20,982 bases of DNA from DATDDB01 sp036524005 (GTDB lineage: Bacteria; Pseudomonadota; Gammaproteobacteria; Burkholderiales; Gallionellaceae). The first letter of the stretch is position 1. Each line of letters begins with the position of its first letter. Location of the stretch: assembly GCA_036524005.1 (NCBI GenBank), contig DATDDB010000067.1, forward strand, positions 1-20,982. The letters are read 5' to 3'. The position numbers were made by a program, and so were the translations under genes. Under the pieces are notes generated by a model that saw only the letters and a program-made list of their open reading frames with translations, was not told the origin of the DNA and made no database searches. Below are positions 1-6,878 of the stretch, in pieces.

Positions 1-201
1 ATGAAGTGCGACGTGATTGCCGAGGGCGTGGTGGCCGCCGCGCGCGAGGTGCACCTCACCGTGCCGCTGGTGGTGCGGCTGGAGGGCACCAATGTCGACC
101 TGGGCAAGAAGATCCTGGCCGAATCGGGGCTGCCCATCATTTCCGGCAACGATATGGCGGATGCAGCCGAAAAGGTGGTTGCCGCCGCGCGAGGAAAATA
201 A
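1..201 (+). CDS. sucC: Succinate-CoA ligase (ADP-forming) beta subunit, C-terminal fragment
   Basis: This is the last 66 codons of the beta subunit of succinyl-CoA synthetase, the TCA-cycle enzyme that interconverts succinyl-CoA and succinate with ATP formation. The visible segment (IAEGVVAAAREV, then VPLVVRLEGTNVDLGKKIL, ending AAEKVVAAARGK) matches the end of the C-terminal ligase domain that binds the alpha subunit. The gene is cut by the window edge; the ATG at base 1 is almost certainly an internal Met, because the ATP-grasp domain should lie upstream. The stop TAA at 199-201 is followed after two bases by sucD, so the two subunits are co-transcribed and probably translationally coupled. 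Confidence 0.96.
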   Translation: MKCDVIAEGVVAAAREVHLTVPLVVRLEGTNVDLGKKILAESGLPIISGNDMADAAEKVVAAARGK

Positions 202-203
202 CG

Positions 204-1085
204 ATGTCGATATTGATTGATAAAAATACAAGAGTGATGACCCAGGGCATGACCGGCAAGGTCGGCCAGTTCCACACCGTGGCCTGCAAGGCCTATGCCA
301 ACGGGGCCAATTGCTTCGTCGCAGGCGTCAACCCGAAAAAGGCGGGCGAAAAATTCGAGGACATCCCGGTGTACGCCTCGGTGCGCGAAGCGAAGGAGCA
401 GACCGGCGCGACGGTCTCGGTGATCTACGTGCCGCCCGCAGGCGCGGCCGCAGCCATCGACGAGGCGGTGGAGGCCGGGCTTGACCTGGTGATCTGCATC
501 ACCGAGGGCATACCCGTGCACGACATGCTCAAGACGCGCTACAGGATGCAGGGCAAGAAGACCCTGCTCATCGGGCCGAACTGCCCGGGTCTCATCACGC
601 CGGACGAAATCAAGATCGGCATCATGCCGGGGCACATCCACCGCAAGGGGCGCATCGGCGTGGTGTCGCGCTCTGGGACCTTGACCTACGAGGCGGTGGG
701 CCAGCTCAGCGCGCTGGGCATGGGGCAATCCTCCTGTGTCGGCATCGGTGGCGACCCGATCAACGGCCTCAAGCACCTGGACGTGATGAAGCTGTTCAAC
801 GACGACCCCGAGACTGACGCCGTGATCATGGTGGGCGAAATCGGCGGCACGGACGAGGAAGAGTGCGCGCGCTGGATTAAAGAGCACATGAAAAAGCCGG
901 TGGTCGGGTTTATTGCAGGTATAACTGCACCGCCAGGTAAGCGCATGGGGCATGCGGGCGCCATCATCTCCGGCGGCCAGGGCGGGGCCGAGGCCAAGCT
1001 GGCGGTCATGGAAGAATGCGGCATCCATATCACGCGCAATCCTTCGGAGATGGGCAGGGTGATGCAGAAAGTCCTGAAGGGTTGA
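204..1085 (+). CDS. sucD: Succinate-CoA ligase (ADP-forming) alpha subunit
   Basis: The alpha subunit of succinyl-CoA synthetase binds CoA and carries the phosphohistidine intermediate of the TCA-cycle reaction. The product is 293 residues, close to the family length of about 290. An N-terminal CoA-binding Rossmann domain (from MSILIDKNTRVMTQGMTGK) is followed by the ligase domain with the GPNCPGLITP segment. The active-site segment KRMGHAGAIISGG carries the expected phosphorylated histidine at about residue 250. The start is the ATG at 204, two bases after the sucC stop, with GAGGA at 191-195 inside the sucC end as ribosome binding site. A longer in-frame reading from base 6 overlaps sucC and is rejected. 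The stop codon TGA at 1083-1085 also forms the outer end of the palindromic element that follows. Confidence 0.98.
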   Translation: MSILIDKNTRVMTQGMTGKVGQFHTVACKAYANGANCFVAGVNPKKAGEKFEDIPVYASVREAKEQTGATVSVIYVPPAGAAAAIDEAVEAGLDLVICITEGIPVHDMLKTRYRMQGKKTLLIGPNCPGLITPDEIKIGIMPGHIHRKGRIGVVSRSGTLTYEAVGQLSALGMGQSSCVGIGGDPINGLKHLDVMKLFNDDPETDAVIMVGEIGGTDEEECARWIKEHMKKPVVGFIAGITAPPGKRMGHAGAIISGGQGGAEAKLAVMEECGIHITRNPSEMGRVMQKVLKG

Positions 1086-1210
1086 AAAACGACTGCGAGG
1101 CGATGATGCTGCGTTGGAAAACGGCAAAAAAATGCTCATTTACTTACATGTAAACTCCGCTTTTTTTGCCGCTTTCCGCCTTGCCTGATCGCCTCTCGTT
1201 GCGTTTTTCA
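1083..1210. repeat. Long imperfect palindromic intergenic element
   Basis: A 128-bp imperfect palindrome centred on the perfect inverted repeat TTACATGTAA (1144-1153). The left arm (1083-1143) starts TGAAAAACG and runs through GGCGAT and CGGCAAAAAAA. The right arm (1154-1210), read on the minus strand, starts TGAAAAACG and contains GAGGCGATCAGG and GCGGCAAAAAAA in the same order. The arms pair over most of their length with small mismatches and gaps. It fills nearly all the sucD-terC spacer and begins at the sucD stop codon. From memory, similar GTTTACATG-centred elements recur between genes in betaproteobacteria, so I read it as a dispersed palindromic repeat able to fold as a large RNA hairpin. 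Copy number cannot be judged from one window. Confidence 0.75.
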
Positions 1211-1237
1211 GTATCTTCGTACTAAGGTAAATGGTTT

Positions 1238-1996
1238 ATGAATGAAGTGTTACAAATGCTGAGCACCAGCCAGTTCTGGCTGGACGTGCTCAAAATCATC
1301 GTCATCGACATCATGCTCTCCGGCGACAACGCGGTGGTCATCGCGCTGGCCTGCCGCAGCCTGCCGGAGGCGCAGCGCAAGAAGGGCATCTTCTACGGCG
1401 TGCTGGGCGCGATCGTCCTGCGCATCACGCTCACCTTCTTTGCCGTGAGCCTGCTCTCCCTGCCCTTCCTCAAGGCAGTGGGCGCTCTCATGCTGATCTG
1501 GATCGGCGTCAAGCTCATCCTGCCGGAAGAGGAACACGACGCCAGCAACGTGCAGGCTTCCACGCGCCTGTGGGGGGCGGTGCGCACCATACTCATCGCC
1601 GACTTCATCATGAGCCTGGACAACGTGCTGGGCGTGGCCGCGGCGGCGCACGGCAGCCTGCTGCTGCTGGGCATCGGTCTGCTCGTCAGCATCCCGCTGG
1701 TGGCGTGGAGCAGCCAGCTGGTGCTGAAAGTGCTGGATCGTTTTCCCATCATCATCTATTTCGGCGGCGCGCTGCTCGGCTATGTCGCGGGCGAAATGCT
1801 GCTGGGCGAGGAGGCGGTGAAGCACCTGCTCGAAGGCGCGCACGAGGCATGGCACTGGCTGCCGCCGCTCACCGGCGCGCTGCTGGTGGTGGCGGCGGGT
1901 AAGCTACTCGCCCTGCGCCAGCTGGCCGCCGCCAAGCCGGTGGACCTGGTGGACGAGCAGGTGGCCGCCTCCAGGCGCGAGCAAGACCGCGACTGA
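1238..1996 (+). CDS. TerC/YjbE family integral membrane protein
   Basis: A 252-residue polytopic inner-membrane protein of the TerC superfamily, whose members include manganese exporters and proteins linked to metal or tellurite resistance. Two membrane segments carry the family's paired acidic signatures: LSGDNAVVIALA (Asp30, Asn31) and IMSLDNVLGVAAAA (Asp128, Asn129), thought to bind metal. About seven hydrophobic segments are visible, with a charged loop (LPEEEHDASNV) near residue 100. The start ATG at 1238 has AAGG at 1224-1227 upstream. The position after sucCD is a recurring betaproteobacterial order. YjbE-type genes are often controlled by the Mn-sensing yybP-ykoY riboswitch, but here the leader is taken up by the palindrome and I see no riboswitch. 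The exact substrate is not determined. Confidence 0.9.
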   Translation: MNEVLQMLSTSQFWLDVLKIIVIDIMLSGDNAVVIALACRSLPEAQRKKGIFYGVLGAIVLRITLTFFAVSLLSLPFLKAVGALMLIWIGVKLILPEEEHDASNVQASTRLWGAVRTILIADFIMSLDNVLGVAAAAHGSLLLLGIGLLVSIPLVAWSSQLVLKVLDRFPIIIYFGGALLGYVAGEMLLGEEAVKHLLEGAHEAWHWLPPLTGALLVVAAGKLLALRQLAAAKPVDLVDEQVAASRREQDRD

Positions 1997-2009
1997 ATGC
2001 CCTGATTGA

Positions 2010-2867
2010 ATGAACGCAGTCCCGATGGCCGAGTGGAACCCCGCAGCCATGCTGCATTCGCCCCTGTTCGAGCCGCTTGGCCCGTGGCTTGTGCGCATTG
2101 AGGCGGGGCGTTTCCCGGGGCTGGACGAATACAACGCGCTGCTCGCGCAACACCAGCCGCCGATCGCGGTGCGCAATGGCCTGCCGCTGCGCTTCGTGGC
2201 GCAGGCGGCGGGCAAGCTGCCGTTCGAGGCGCAGTATGAGCCGCGCTGTTACCTCCAGGGCGAGGTGCAGACGCGCGAGCACAACTGGCACGACCTGTTC
2301 AACGCCCTGGTGTGGCTGGCCTTCCCCCAATCCAAGGCCGCCATCAACGCGCGCCATTACCAGAGCCTGACGGCAAAAGCGGCCAACCGCACAGACGAGG
2401 GCGGCCGGAGCGTTGAGACTAGTCAGCGAGGAAGCGGGCGCGACATGCTCACCCTGCTGGACGAATCCGGGGTGGTCGTGCCCTGCGCCGATCCCGAACT
2501 GGCCCGGCTGCTGCGCGATTTCAAGTGGAAGGAGCTGTTCTGGCAGCAGCGTTCGCGGCTCGATGCGGCGATGGGATTCTATCTCTACGGCCACGGCCTG
2601 TACGAGAAGGCCCTGCGCCCCTACATCGGCTTGACCGGGCAGGGCTTGATCCTGACAGTGGAGCAGGGTTTTTTCGGGTGGCCGCTGGCGCGCCGCCTCG
2701 CACATTTGGACGAGCTGCTGGCGAAACACCTTTCGGATAAGGAGCTTAGCCCGCGCGAACTGACCCCGGTCCCGCTGCTGGGCGTGCCCGGCTGGTCGGA
2801 GGAAAGCGCCCGGGAAAATTTTTATGCGGATAGTGGCTATTTTCGCCCGGGGCGTTTATCATCATAA
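2010..2867 (+). CDS. DUF3025 domain-containing protein
   Basis: A 285-residue protein recognisable as DUF3025, a family of unknown function common in beta- and gammaproteobacteria. The signatures are a central HNWHDLFNALVWLAFPQSK block (residues 91-109), the conserved INARH that follows, the RD-x-LTLLDESGVVV block (about 144-157), and FYLYGHGLYEKAL with a C-terminal HLDELLAKHL and PVPLLGVPGW. It has no signal peptide or membrane segment, so it is probably cytoplasmic. Between the INARH block and RGSGRD lies a polar stretch (about residues 121-140) that looks longer than I expect for the family. The start at 2010 follows the terC stop by 13 bases without a clear Shine-Dalgarno; the ATG at 2025 is an alternative. 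Function unknown. Confidence 0.85.
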   Translation: MNAVPMAEWNPAAMLHSPLFEPLGPWLVRIEAGRFPGLDEYNALLAQHQPPIAVRNGLPLRFVAQAAGKLPFEAQYEPRCYLQGEVQTREHNWHDLFNALVWLAFPQSKAAINARHYQSLTAKAANRTDEGGRSVETSQRGSGRDMLTLLDESGVVVPCADPELARLLRDFKWKELFWQQRSRLDAAMGFYLYGHGLYEKALRPYIGLTGQGLILTVEQGFFGWPLARRLAHLDELLAKHLSDKELSPRELTPVPLLGVPGWSEESARENFYADSGYFRPGRLSS

Positions 2868-2945
2868 AACACACAGTGGTTATCGGGATTAATCTCAAGT
2901 TGCAGACTGGATCAAGTAGTCAATAAATTAAACCAAACAGTTTCT

Positions 2946-2951
2946 GGGGAG
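2946..2951 (+). promoter_or_regulatory. Ribosome binding site of the ODP-like gene
   Basis: GGGGAG five bases before the ATG at 2957; a strong Shine-Dalgarno that fixes this start. Confidence 0.7.
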
Positions 2952-2956
2952 TTAAG

Positions 2957-3730
2957 ATGGCAATCGAGCTGTTCAACAACGGCAAGCACCTGTGCTTGAT
3001 GTTCGACGACCTGGTGGATGATTCCATGGGCGCGGCCGTGCAGGCCAACCAGTTCCTGATCGTGGACAACGGTCATGGCGCCCTGATCGATCCGGGCGGC
3101 AACATGACCTACAACGGCCTGTTGATGGAAATGCACAACTACTTTTCCCCCAAGAAACTGGATTACATCCTGGCCTCCCACGCCGACCCGGACATCATCG
3201 CCTCGGTCAACAAGTGGATGATACACACCGACTGTAAGGTGATGATCTCCAAGCTGTGGACGCGTTTCGTGCCGCACTTCTGCAGCGTGGGCAACGCCGA
3301 AGGCCGCGTGGACGGCATCCCCGACGAAGGATTGAACATCCCGCTGGGCGAATCGGTCATCCAGGCCATCCCCGCGCACTTCATGCACTCGGAGGGCAAT
3401 TTCCAGTTCTACGATCCCGTCAGCAAGATACTGTTCTCCGGCGACTTGGGCGCTTCCATCGTCAAGCACGACGAGGCCGACGTCCCGGTGGAGGACTTCA
3501 AGAAGCACATCCCCCTGATGGAAGGCTTCCACAAGCGCTACATGATTTCCAACAAGATTCTGCGCTTCTGGGTGCACATGGTGCGCCAGATGGATGTCGA
3601 GAGCATCGTTCCCCAGCACGGCCGCGCCATGCTCGGCAAGAAAATGGTGCACGAATTCCTCAACTGGCTGGAAAACCTGCCCTGCGGCGTGGACATCATG
3701 ACCCAGGACAACTACCGCGTGCCCCGCTAG
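2957..3730 (+). CDS. MBL-fold di-iron protein, ODP/flavodiiron-like
   Basis: A 257-residue metallo-beta-lactamase-fold protein related to the di-iron domain of flavodiiron proteins and to ODP, the oxygen-binding di-iron protein of Treponema. Likely metal ligands in order are His75, Asp77 and Asp79 in ASHADPDIIAS, His141 or His144 in AHFMHSEGNFQF, Asp163 in LFSGDLGAS and His221 in VPQHGRAML. The first motif has Asp77 where flavodiiron proteins usually have Glu. It lacks the C-terminal flavodoxin domain of true flavodiiron oxygen/NO reductases, so any electron donor or signalling partner must be separate. There is no signal peptide, so it is probably cytosolic. It stands alone behind an 89-bp spacer and before a terminator. 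Oxygen or NO sensing or reduction is inferred from the family. Confidence 0.85.
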   Translation: MAIELFNNGKHLCLMFDDLVDDSMGAAVQANQFLIVDNGHGALIDPGGNMTYNGLLMEMHNYFSPKKLDYILASHADPDIIASVNKWMIHTDCKVMISKLWTRFVPHFCSVGNAEGRVDGIPDEGLNIPLGESVIQAIPAHFMHSEGNFQFYDPVSKILFSGDLGASIVKHDEADVPVEDFKKHIPLMEGFHKRYMISNKILRFWVHMVRQMDVESIVPQHGRAMLGKKMVHEFLNWLENLPCGVDIMTQDNYRVPR

Positions 3731-3761
3731 GCGCGGCATCCTCAGGCAGATGAAACGACAG

Positions 3762-3792
3762 CGCGAACCGGGACCGGGTTCGCGTTTTTTTT
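3762..3792 (+). terminator. Rho-independent terminator after the ODP-like gene
   Basis: CGCGAACC (3762-3769) pairs perfectly with GGTTCGCG (3777-3784) around a 7-base loop, followed by eight T residues (3785-3792). It lies 31 bases after the ODP-like stop. It sits between convergent genes, but on the minus strand the T-tract is missing, so it should act mainly on plus-strand transcripts. Confidence 0.9.
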
Positions 3793-3810
3793 CGTTCCGC
3801 TTTTCCGCCG

Positions 3811-4569
3811 CTATTTCTGTTTCGCCAAAAAGGCCGTGAGCAGGTCTATCGGCAGCGGGAACACGATGGTGGTGTTCTTGTCCGCGCCGATGACCGTCAG
3901 CGTTTCCAGATAGCGCAGCTGGATGGCCTGCGGCTCCTGCGACAGGACCTGCGCCGCCTGGAATAGTTTTTCCGAGGCCTGCAATTCGCCCTCGGCGTGG
4001 ATCACCTTGGCGCGCCGCTCGCGTTCCGCCTCGGCCTGGCGGGCGATGGCGCGTATCATGGATTCGGTCAGGTCCACCTGCTTGATCTCGACGTTGGCGA
4101 CCTTGATGCCCCAGGCGTCGGTCTGCGTATCCAGGGCTTCGCGGATGTCGTTGTTCAGCTTCTCGCGCTCGGCCAGCATGTCGTCCAGCTGGTGCTTGCC
4201 CAGCACCGAGCGCAGCATGGTCTGCGCCAGCTGGCTGGTGGCGTTCAGGAAGTCCGCCACCTGGATGATGGCTTTCTGCGGGTCGATCACGCGCATGTAC
4301 ACCACGGCGCTGACTTTCACCGACACGTTGTCGCGCGAGATGACATCCTGGGTCGGCACCTCCAGCACCACGGTGCGCAGGTCCACGCGCACCGCCTGCT
4401 GCACGCCGGGAATGATGATGACCAGCCCCGGCCCTTTCACCTTCCAGAACCGCCCCAGGGTGAACACCACGCCGCGCTCGTACTCGCGGAATATCTTGAA
4501 GCTGTAGGAGGCGACAAACACGATTGCCACAAACACAGCGCCGAAACTGATGCTGAAATCCCAAGGCAT
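3811..4569 (-). CDS. Slipin (stomatin-like SPFH/band 7 protein)
   Basis: A 252-residue slipin, a prokaryotic stomatin homologue that forms large ring-like assemblies in the inner membrane. One N-terminal hydrophobic segment (about residues 8-24) is followed by the SPFH domain opening with YERGVVFTLGRFWKVKGPGL, then VDLRTVVLEVPTQDVISRDN and a coiled-coil region rich in Glu, Arg and Ala (AEAERERRAKVIHAEGE, about 175-191). It ends with a hydrophobic segment of the type TTIVFPLPIDLL, the region cleaved by the partner NfeD protease in archaeal pairs. The start has a strong GGAG (bases 4576-4579 on the minus strand). The gene follows the nfeD-like gene by 39 bases, the classic NfeD-slipin operon, implicated in membrane quality control or microdomain organisation. 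Confidence 0.93.
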   Translation of the reverse strand: MPWDFSISFGAVFVAIVFVASYSFKIFREYERGVVFTLGRFWKVKGPGLVIIIPGVQQAVRVDLRTVVLEVPTQDVISRDNVSVKVSAVVYMRVIDPQKAIIQVADFLNATSQLAQTMLRSVLGKHQLDDMLAEREKLNNDIREALDTQTDAWGIKVANVEIKQVDLTESMIRAIARQAEAERERRAKVIHAEGELQASEKLFQAAQVLSQEPQAIQLRYLETLTVIGADKNTTIVFPLPIDLLTAFLAKQK

Positions 4570-4608
4570 GATGTTCTCCTTTGTCGTGATGATTGATGGC
4601 TGAGGCCG

Positions 4609-6051
4609 TCAGGGACTGCCCGTCACGGGCTCCACCTCCAGCACCAGCCCGGCAATATGGATGACCTTGATCTTCTGCCCCCGGGCCAGCGGCTGCTTGC
4701 ACGTGATCCGCCAGGTTTCGCCGTGCACCTGCGCCAGCCCGTTCGTGCCGTCGCAATCTTCCAGCACGCTGCCGGTGTATCCGATCATTTCCTCGCTGCC
4801 GCTTTTAACCGGGCGCTTGCGCGCTTTCAGCGCCATGCCCGCGACGAAGAATATGAACAGCGCGCTGAGCAGGGCGACGGGAGCGATGACGGCCCACGGG
4901 ACGCCGTACCCGGGAATGCCGGTATCGACCAGCATCACCGAGCCGAGCACGAAGGCGACGATGCCGCCTATGCCCATCACGCCAAAGCCGGGGATGAACA
5001 CTTCCGCCGCCATGAAGGCGATGCCCAGCAGGATGAGCACCACGCCGACATAATTGATCGGCATCACCTGGAAGGCGAACAGCGCAAGCAGCAGCGAGAT
5101 TGCGCCTATGACTCCCGGCAGCACGAAGCCCGGATTGGACAACTCGAAGAATATGCCGAAAATGCCGGCGAGCATCAGCAGGTAGGCGATGCTGGGATCG
5201 GCGATGACGGCAAGCAGGCGGCTGCGCCAGTCCGGCTCCATCTCGACGATGCGCGCGCTCTTCAGCTGCAGCGTGCGCTCCACGCCGAGCACGTTCACGC
5301 GGCGCCCGTCCAACTGCCTGAGCAGCGCGGGCAGGTCCGCGGCGACCAGGTCTATCACCTTGAGCTTCAGGGCATCTGCTGCCGGCAGGCTCACCGCCTG
5401 GCGCACTGCCTGCTCGGCCCATTCGGCATTGCGCCCGCGCATCTGCGCCAGGCTGCGGATATAGGCGGAGGCGTCGTTGATTTGCTTGCGCTCCATGGCC
5501 GAGCCGGGGGCGGCCATGCCCGGCGGTTTCGCGTCGCGGCCTTTGTCCGCCCCATCCTTGCTGGGCTGGGCAGGTTCCGGCGGCTCGCTGCCGGGCGGCC
5601 CCGGGCCCACCATCACCGGCGTGGCCGCTCCCAGATTGGTGGCGGGCGCCATCGCGGCGATATGGCTGGCATAGAGGATGTAGGTGCCCGCGCTGGCGGC
5701 GCGTGCGCCGTCGGGGGCGACGTAGGCGGCAACCGGAACCGGCGAGGCGATGATCTGCTTGATGATCTGGCGCATGGAGGTATCCAGCCCCCCGGGCGTA
5801 TCCATCTTCAGCACCACCAGTTCGGCCTGCTCGCCGGCGGCCGATTTCAGGCCGCGCACGATGTAGTCCGCCGAGCCCGGGCTGATTGCCCCATCCACAT
5901 CCAGCACCACCACGACCGGCGCATGCTCGGCCAACGGTGCACCCTGGGCCGCCGGGGAATTCCCGGCCGCAAGCGCGATTCCCGCTACCAGCAACAGGCC
6001 GGGCAGCAGGGCGTGCATGAGGGGGAGGGGACGCATCGGGCGCCTATGCAA
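4609..6051 (-). CDS. NfeD-family membrane-bound ClpP-class serine protease
   Basis: A 480-residue long-form NfeD protein. A signal peptide (about residues 1-30) is followed by a ClpP-like serine protease domain with VLKMDTPGGLDTSMRQII and the nucleophile segment GARAASAGTYIL (Ser120). The probable catalytic lysine is Lys189 in MERKQINDASAYIRSLA. Between these lies a Pro/Gly-rich insert (about 148-184). Four to five membrane segments occupy about residues 280-410, and a C-terminal OB-fold NfeD domain starts near IGYTGSVLEDCDGTNG. In archaeal homologues the protease is a Ser-Lys dyad that cleaves the stomatin partner; here the partner is encoded directly downstream. The protease domain should face the periplasm. 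The start is the ATG at 6051; an ATG six codons in (MRPLPLMHALL) is a possible alternative. Confidence 0.93.
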   Translation of the reverse strand: MHRRPMRPLPLMHALLPGLLLVAGIALAAGNSPAAQGAPLAEHAPVVVVLDVDGAISPGSADYIVRGLKSAAGEQAELVVLKMDTPGGLDTSMRQIIKQIIASPVPVAAYVAPDGARAASAGTYILYASHIAAMAPATNLGAATPVMVGPGPPGSEPPEPAQPSKDGADKGRDAKPPGMAAPGSAMERKQINDASAYIRSLAQMRGRNAEWAEQAVRQAVSLPAADALKLKVIDLVAADLPALLRQLDGRRVNVLGVERTLQLKSARIVEMEPDWRSRLLAVIADPSIAYLLMLAGIFGIFFELSNPGFVLPGVIGAISLLLALFAFQVMPINYVGVVLILLGIAFMAAEVFIPGFGVMGIGGIVAFVLGSVMLVDTGIPGYGVPWAVIAPVALLSALFIFFVAGMALKARKRPVKSGSEEMIGYTGSVLEDCDGTNGLAQVHGETWRITCKQPLARGQKIKVIHIAGLVLEVEPVTGSP

Positions 6052-6081
6052 GCGGATTCCTGCATGCGCTTAAGGTTATGA

Positions 6082-6100
6082 CCTGCACCGCCGGTGCAGG
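6082..6100. terminator. Hairpin without T-tract downstream of the small secreted-protein gene
   Basis: CCTGCACC (6082-6089) and GGTGCAGG (6093-6100) form a perfect 8-bp stem with a 3-base loop, just after the stop of the minus-strand gene ending at 6106. Neither strand has a following T-tract, so it may be a weak terminator or an mRNA-stabilising hairpin. Confidence 0.4.
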
Positions 6101-6105
6101 CAGAA

Positions 6106-6444
6106 TCACCACACCGTCACGTCAACGCAGCTTTCCACTCCGGTCGGCGTGTGCCCTTCGGTATTCACCGCCAGGCAGATATGGTGCTTGCCGGAAGACA
6201 GCGGGCCGAGGGTGGTGGTGCCCTTGAGCTGGCGGATCACATCCACGCGCTTGCCGTCCACATTGAGGTGCAGGTGGTTGCCCTCCGTGCCGGGATCGGC
6301 TTCATAGGTCAGGGTGATCTTGTCCTTGGCATAGGGCTCCTTGGGCACGACCGAGCTGATCGTCACCTTGCCTTGTGCGGCCAGCGCGCTGCCGCAGGCA
6401 AACAGGGATGCAAAAATCAGGGAAACGAGGGTCCTGGTATTCAT
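6106..6444 (-). CDS. Small secreted protein of unknown function
   Basis: A 112-residue protein with a clear signal peptide (MNTRTLVSLIFASLFACG, cleavage near ALA-AQG at about residue 23), so the mature form is periplasmic or secreted and about 90 residues long. The mature part reads as a small beta-sandwich: ITLTYEADPG, then NHLHLNVDGKRVDVIRQLKG, then LSSGKHHICLAVNTEGHTP and a final VESCVDVTVW. Two cysteines (in HHIC and VESC) could form a disulphide, and the His-rich NHLHL and KHHIC segments could touch metal. I recognise similar small proteobacterial proteins but no characterised function. The start at 6444 is supported by GGAG six bases upstream; the longer in-frame ATG at 6606 would put a Pro-rich tail before the signal peptide and is rejected. 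Confidence 0.75.
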   Translation of the reverse strand: MNTRTLVSLIFASLFACGSALAAQGKVTISSVVPKEPYAKDKITLTYEADPGTEGNHLHLNVDGKRVDVIRQLKGTTTLGPLSSGKHHICLAVNTEGHTPTGVESCVDVTVW

Positions 6445-6650
6445 GGCGGTTCTCCTTTTGGTTAAAGGTGCTGCATGCGGTACCGTTGCGCCGCTTGGTC
6501 CGGCCGATGGAACAGCCGCAGGGTTAGGCTTCGGGCCAGGGGCGGGATGTGGCGGAGGCCGGAAAGTGCCGGTGGAGGGGCAGAGAGACTCGCTCAGGAC
6601 GCCCATGGACCGTGCCCCGGAAACGCTAACCTGAAAAAGTGGCTGCTAAA

Positions 6651-6678
6651 ATTATACGAGCCTGAGCAAATTAGTCAA
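6651..6678 (-). promoter_or_regulatory. Sigma-70-type promoter for the small secreted-protein gene
   Basis: On the minus strand TTGACT (6678-6673) and a perfect TATAAT (6656-6651) are separated by 16 bases. This is the best sigma-70 match noticed in the window. Transcription would start near 6644 and leave a leader of about 200 bases before the ATG at 6444. Confidence 0.7.
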
Positions 6679-6698
6679 GAACTGTGCATGCCGGCTGT

Positions 6699-6878
6699 TC
6701 AGCCGATGTCGTGAGAAATTTTCCGGCATGCCTGGCGCAGGAATTTCATCTGCTTGCCGAAGTTGCGGCATCCGCTGCACATCAGCAGATGAAAACGCAG
6801 GCTCATCTTGTCGTGCAGGCTCAAATGCCGATCCATTCCTTGAGACATCAGTTCGGCCGCCTGTTTACAGTTCAGCAT
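6699..6878 (-). CDS. Zinc-finger (ZAS-type) anti-sigma factor
   Basis: A 59-residue cytoplasmic protein with the zf-HC2 anti-sigma pattern: Cys4 in MLNCKQAAELM, then HLLMCSGCRNF giving His30-x3-Cys34-x2-Cys37. This is the zinc-binding HxxxCxxC of ZAS proteins, which bind their partner sigma factor and release it when the thiols are oxidised or metal is lost. The protein is very short, with no membrane segment, so it is a soluble sensor. The ATG at 6878 is chosen over the one at 6911 because GGAGG (6885-6889) lies six bases upstream. The start overlaps the sigma stop by 14 bases, implying translational coupling and balanced amounts. Redox sensing is inferred from the motif. Confidence 0.85.
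   Translation of the reverse strand: MLNCKQAAELMSQGMDRHLSLHDKMSLRFHLLMCSGCRNFGKQMKFLRQACRKISHDIG

Noticed and set aside
1086..1237. A yybP-ykoY manganese riboswitch before the TerC-family gene
   Set aside because: The spacer is explained by the palindromic element, and the conserved riboswitch core could not be found.
2880..2935. FNR-type operator before the ODP-like gene
   Set aside because: TTGCA and ATCAA half-sites are six bases apart instead of four and one is imperfect, so the match is not convincing.
2912..4756. 614-residue open frame on the minus strand
   Set aside because: It is antisense to the ODP-like gene and then runs in a different frame across slipin and the end of nfeD; its His/Gly/Arg-rich product is typical of GC-rich shadow frames.
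4657..6081. 474-residue open frame on the plus strand
   Set aside because: It lies entirely antisense to the recognised NfeD gene and has no recognisable domain.
6445..6606. N-terminal extension of the small secreted protein from the ATG at 6606
   Set aside because: It would place a Pro-rich stretch ahead of a clear signal peptide, while the ATG at 6444 has a strong Shine-Dalgarno.
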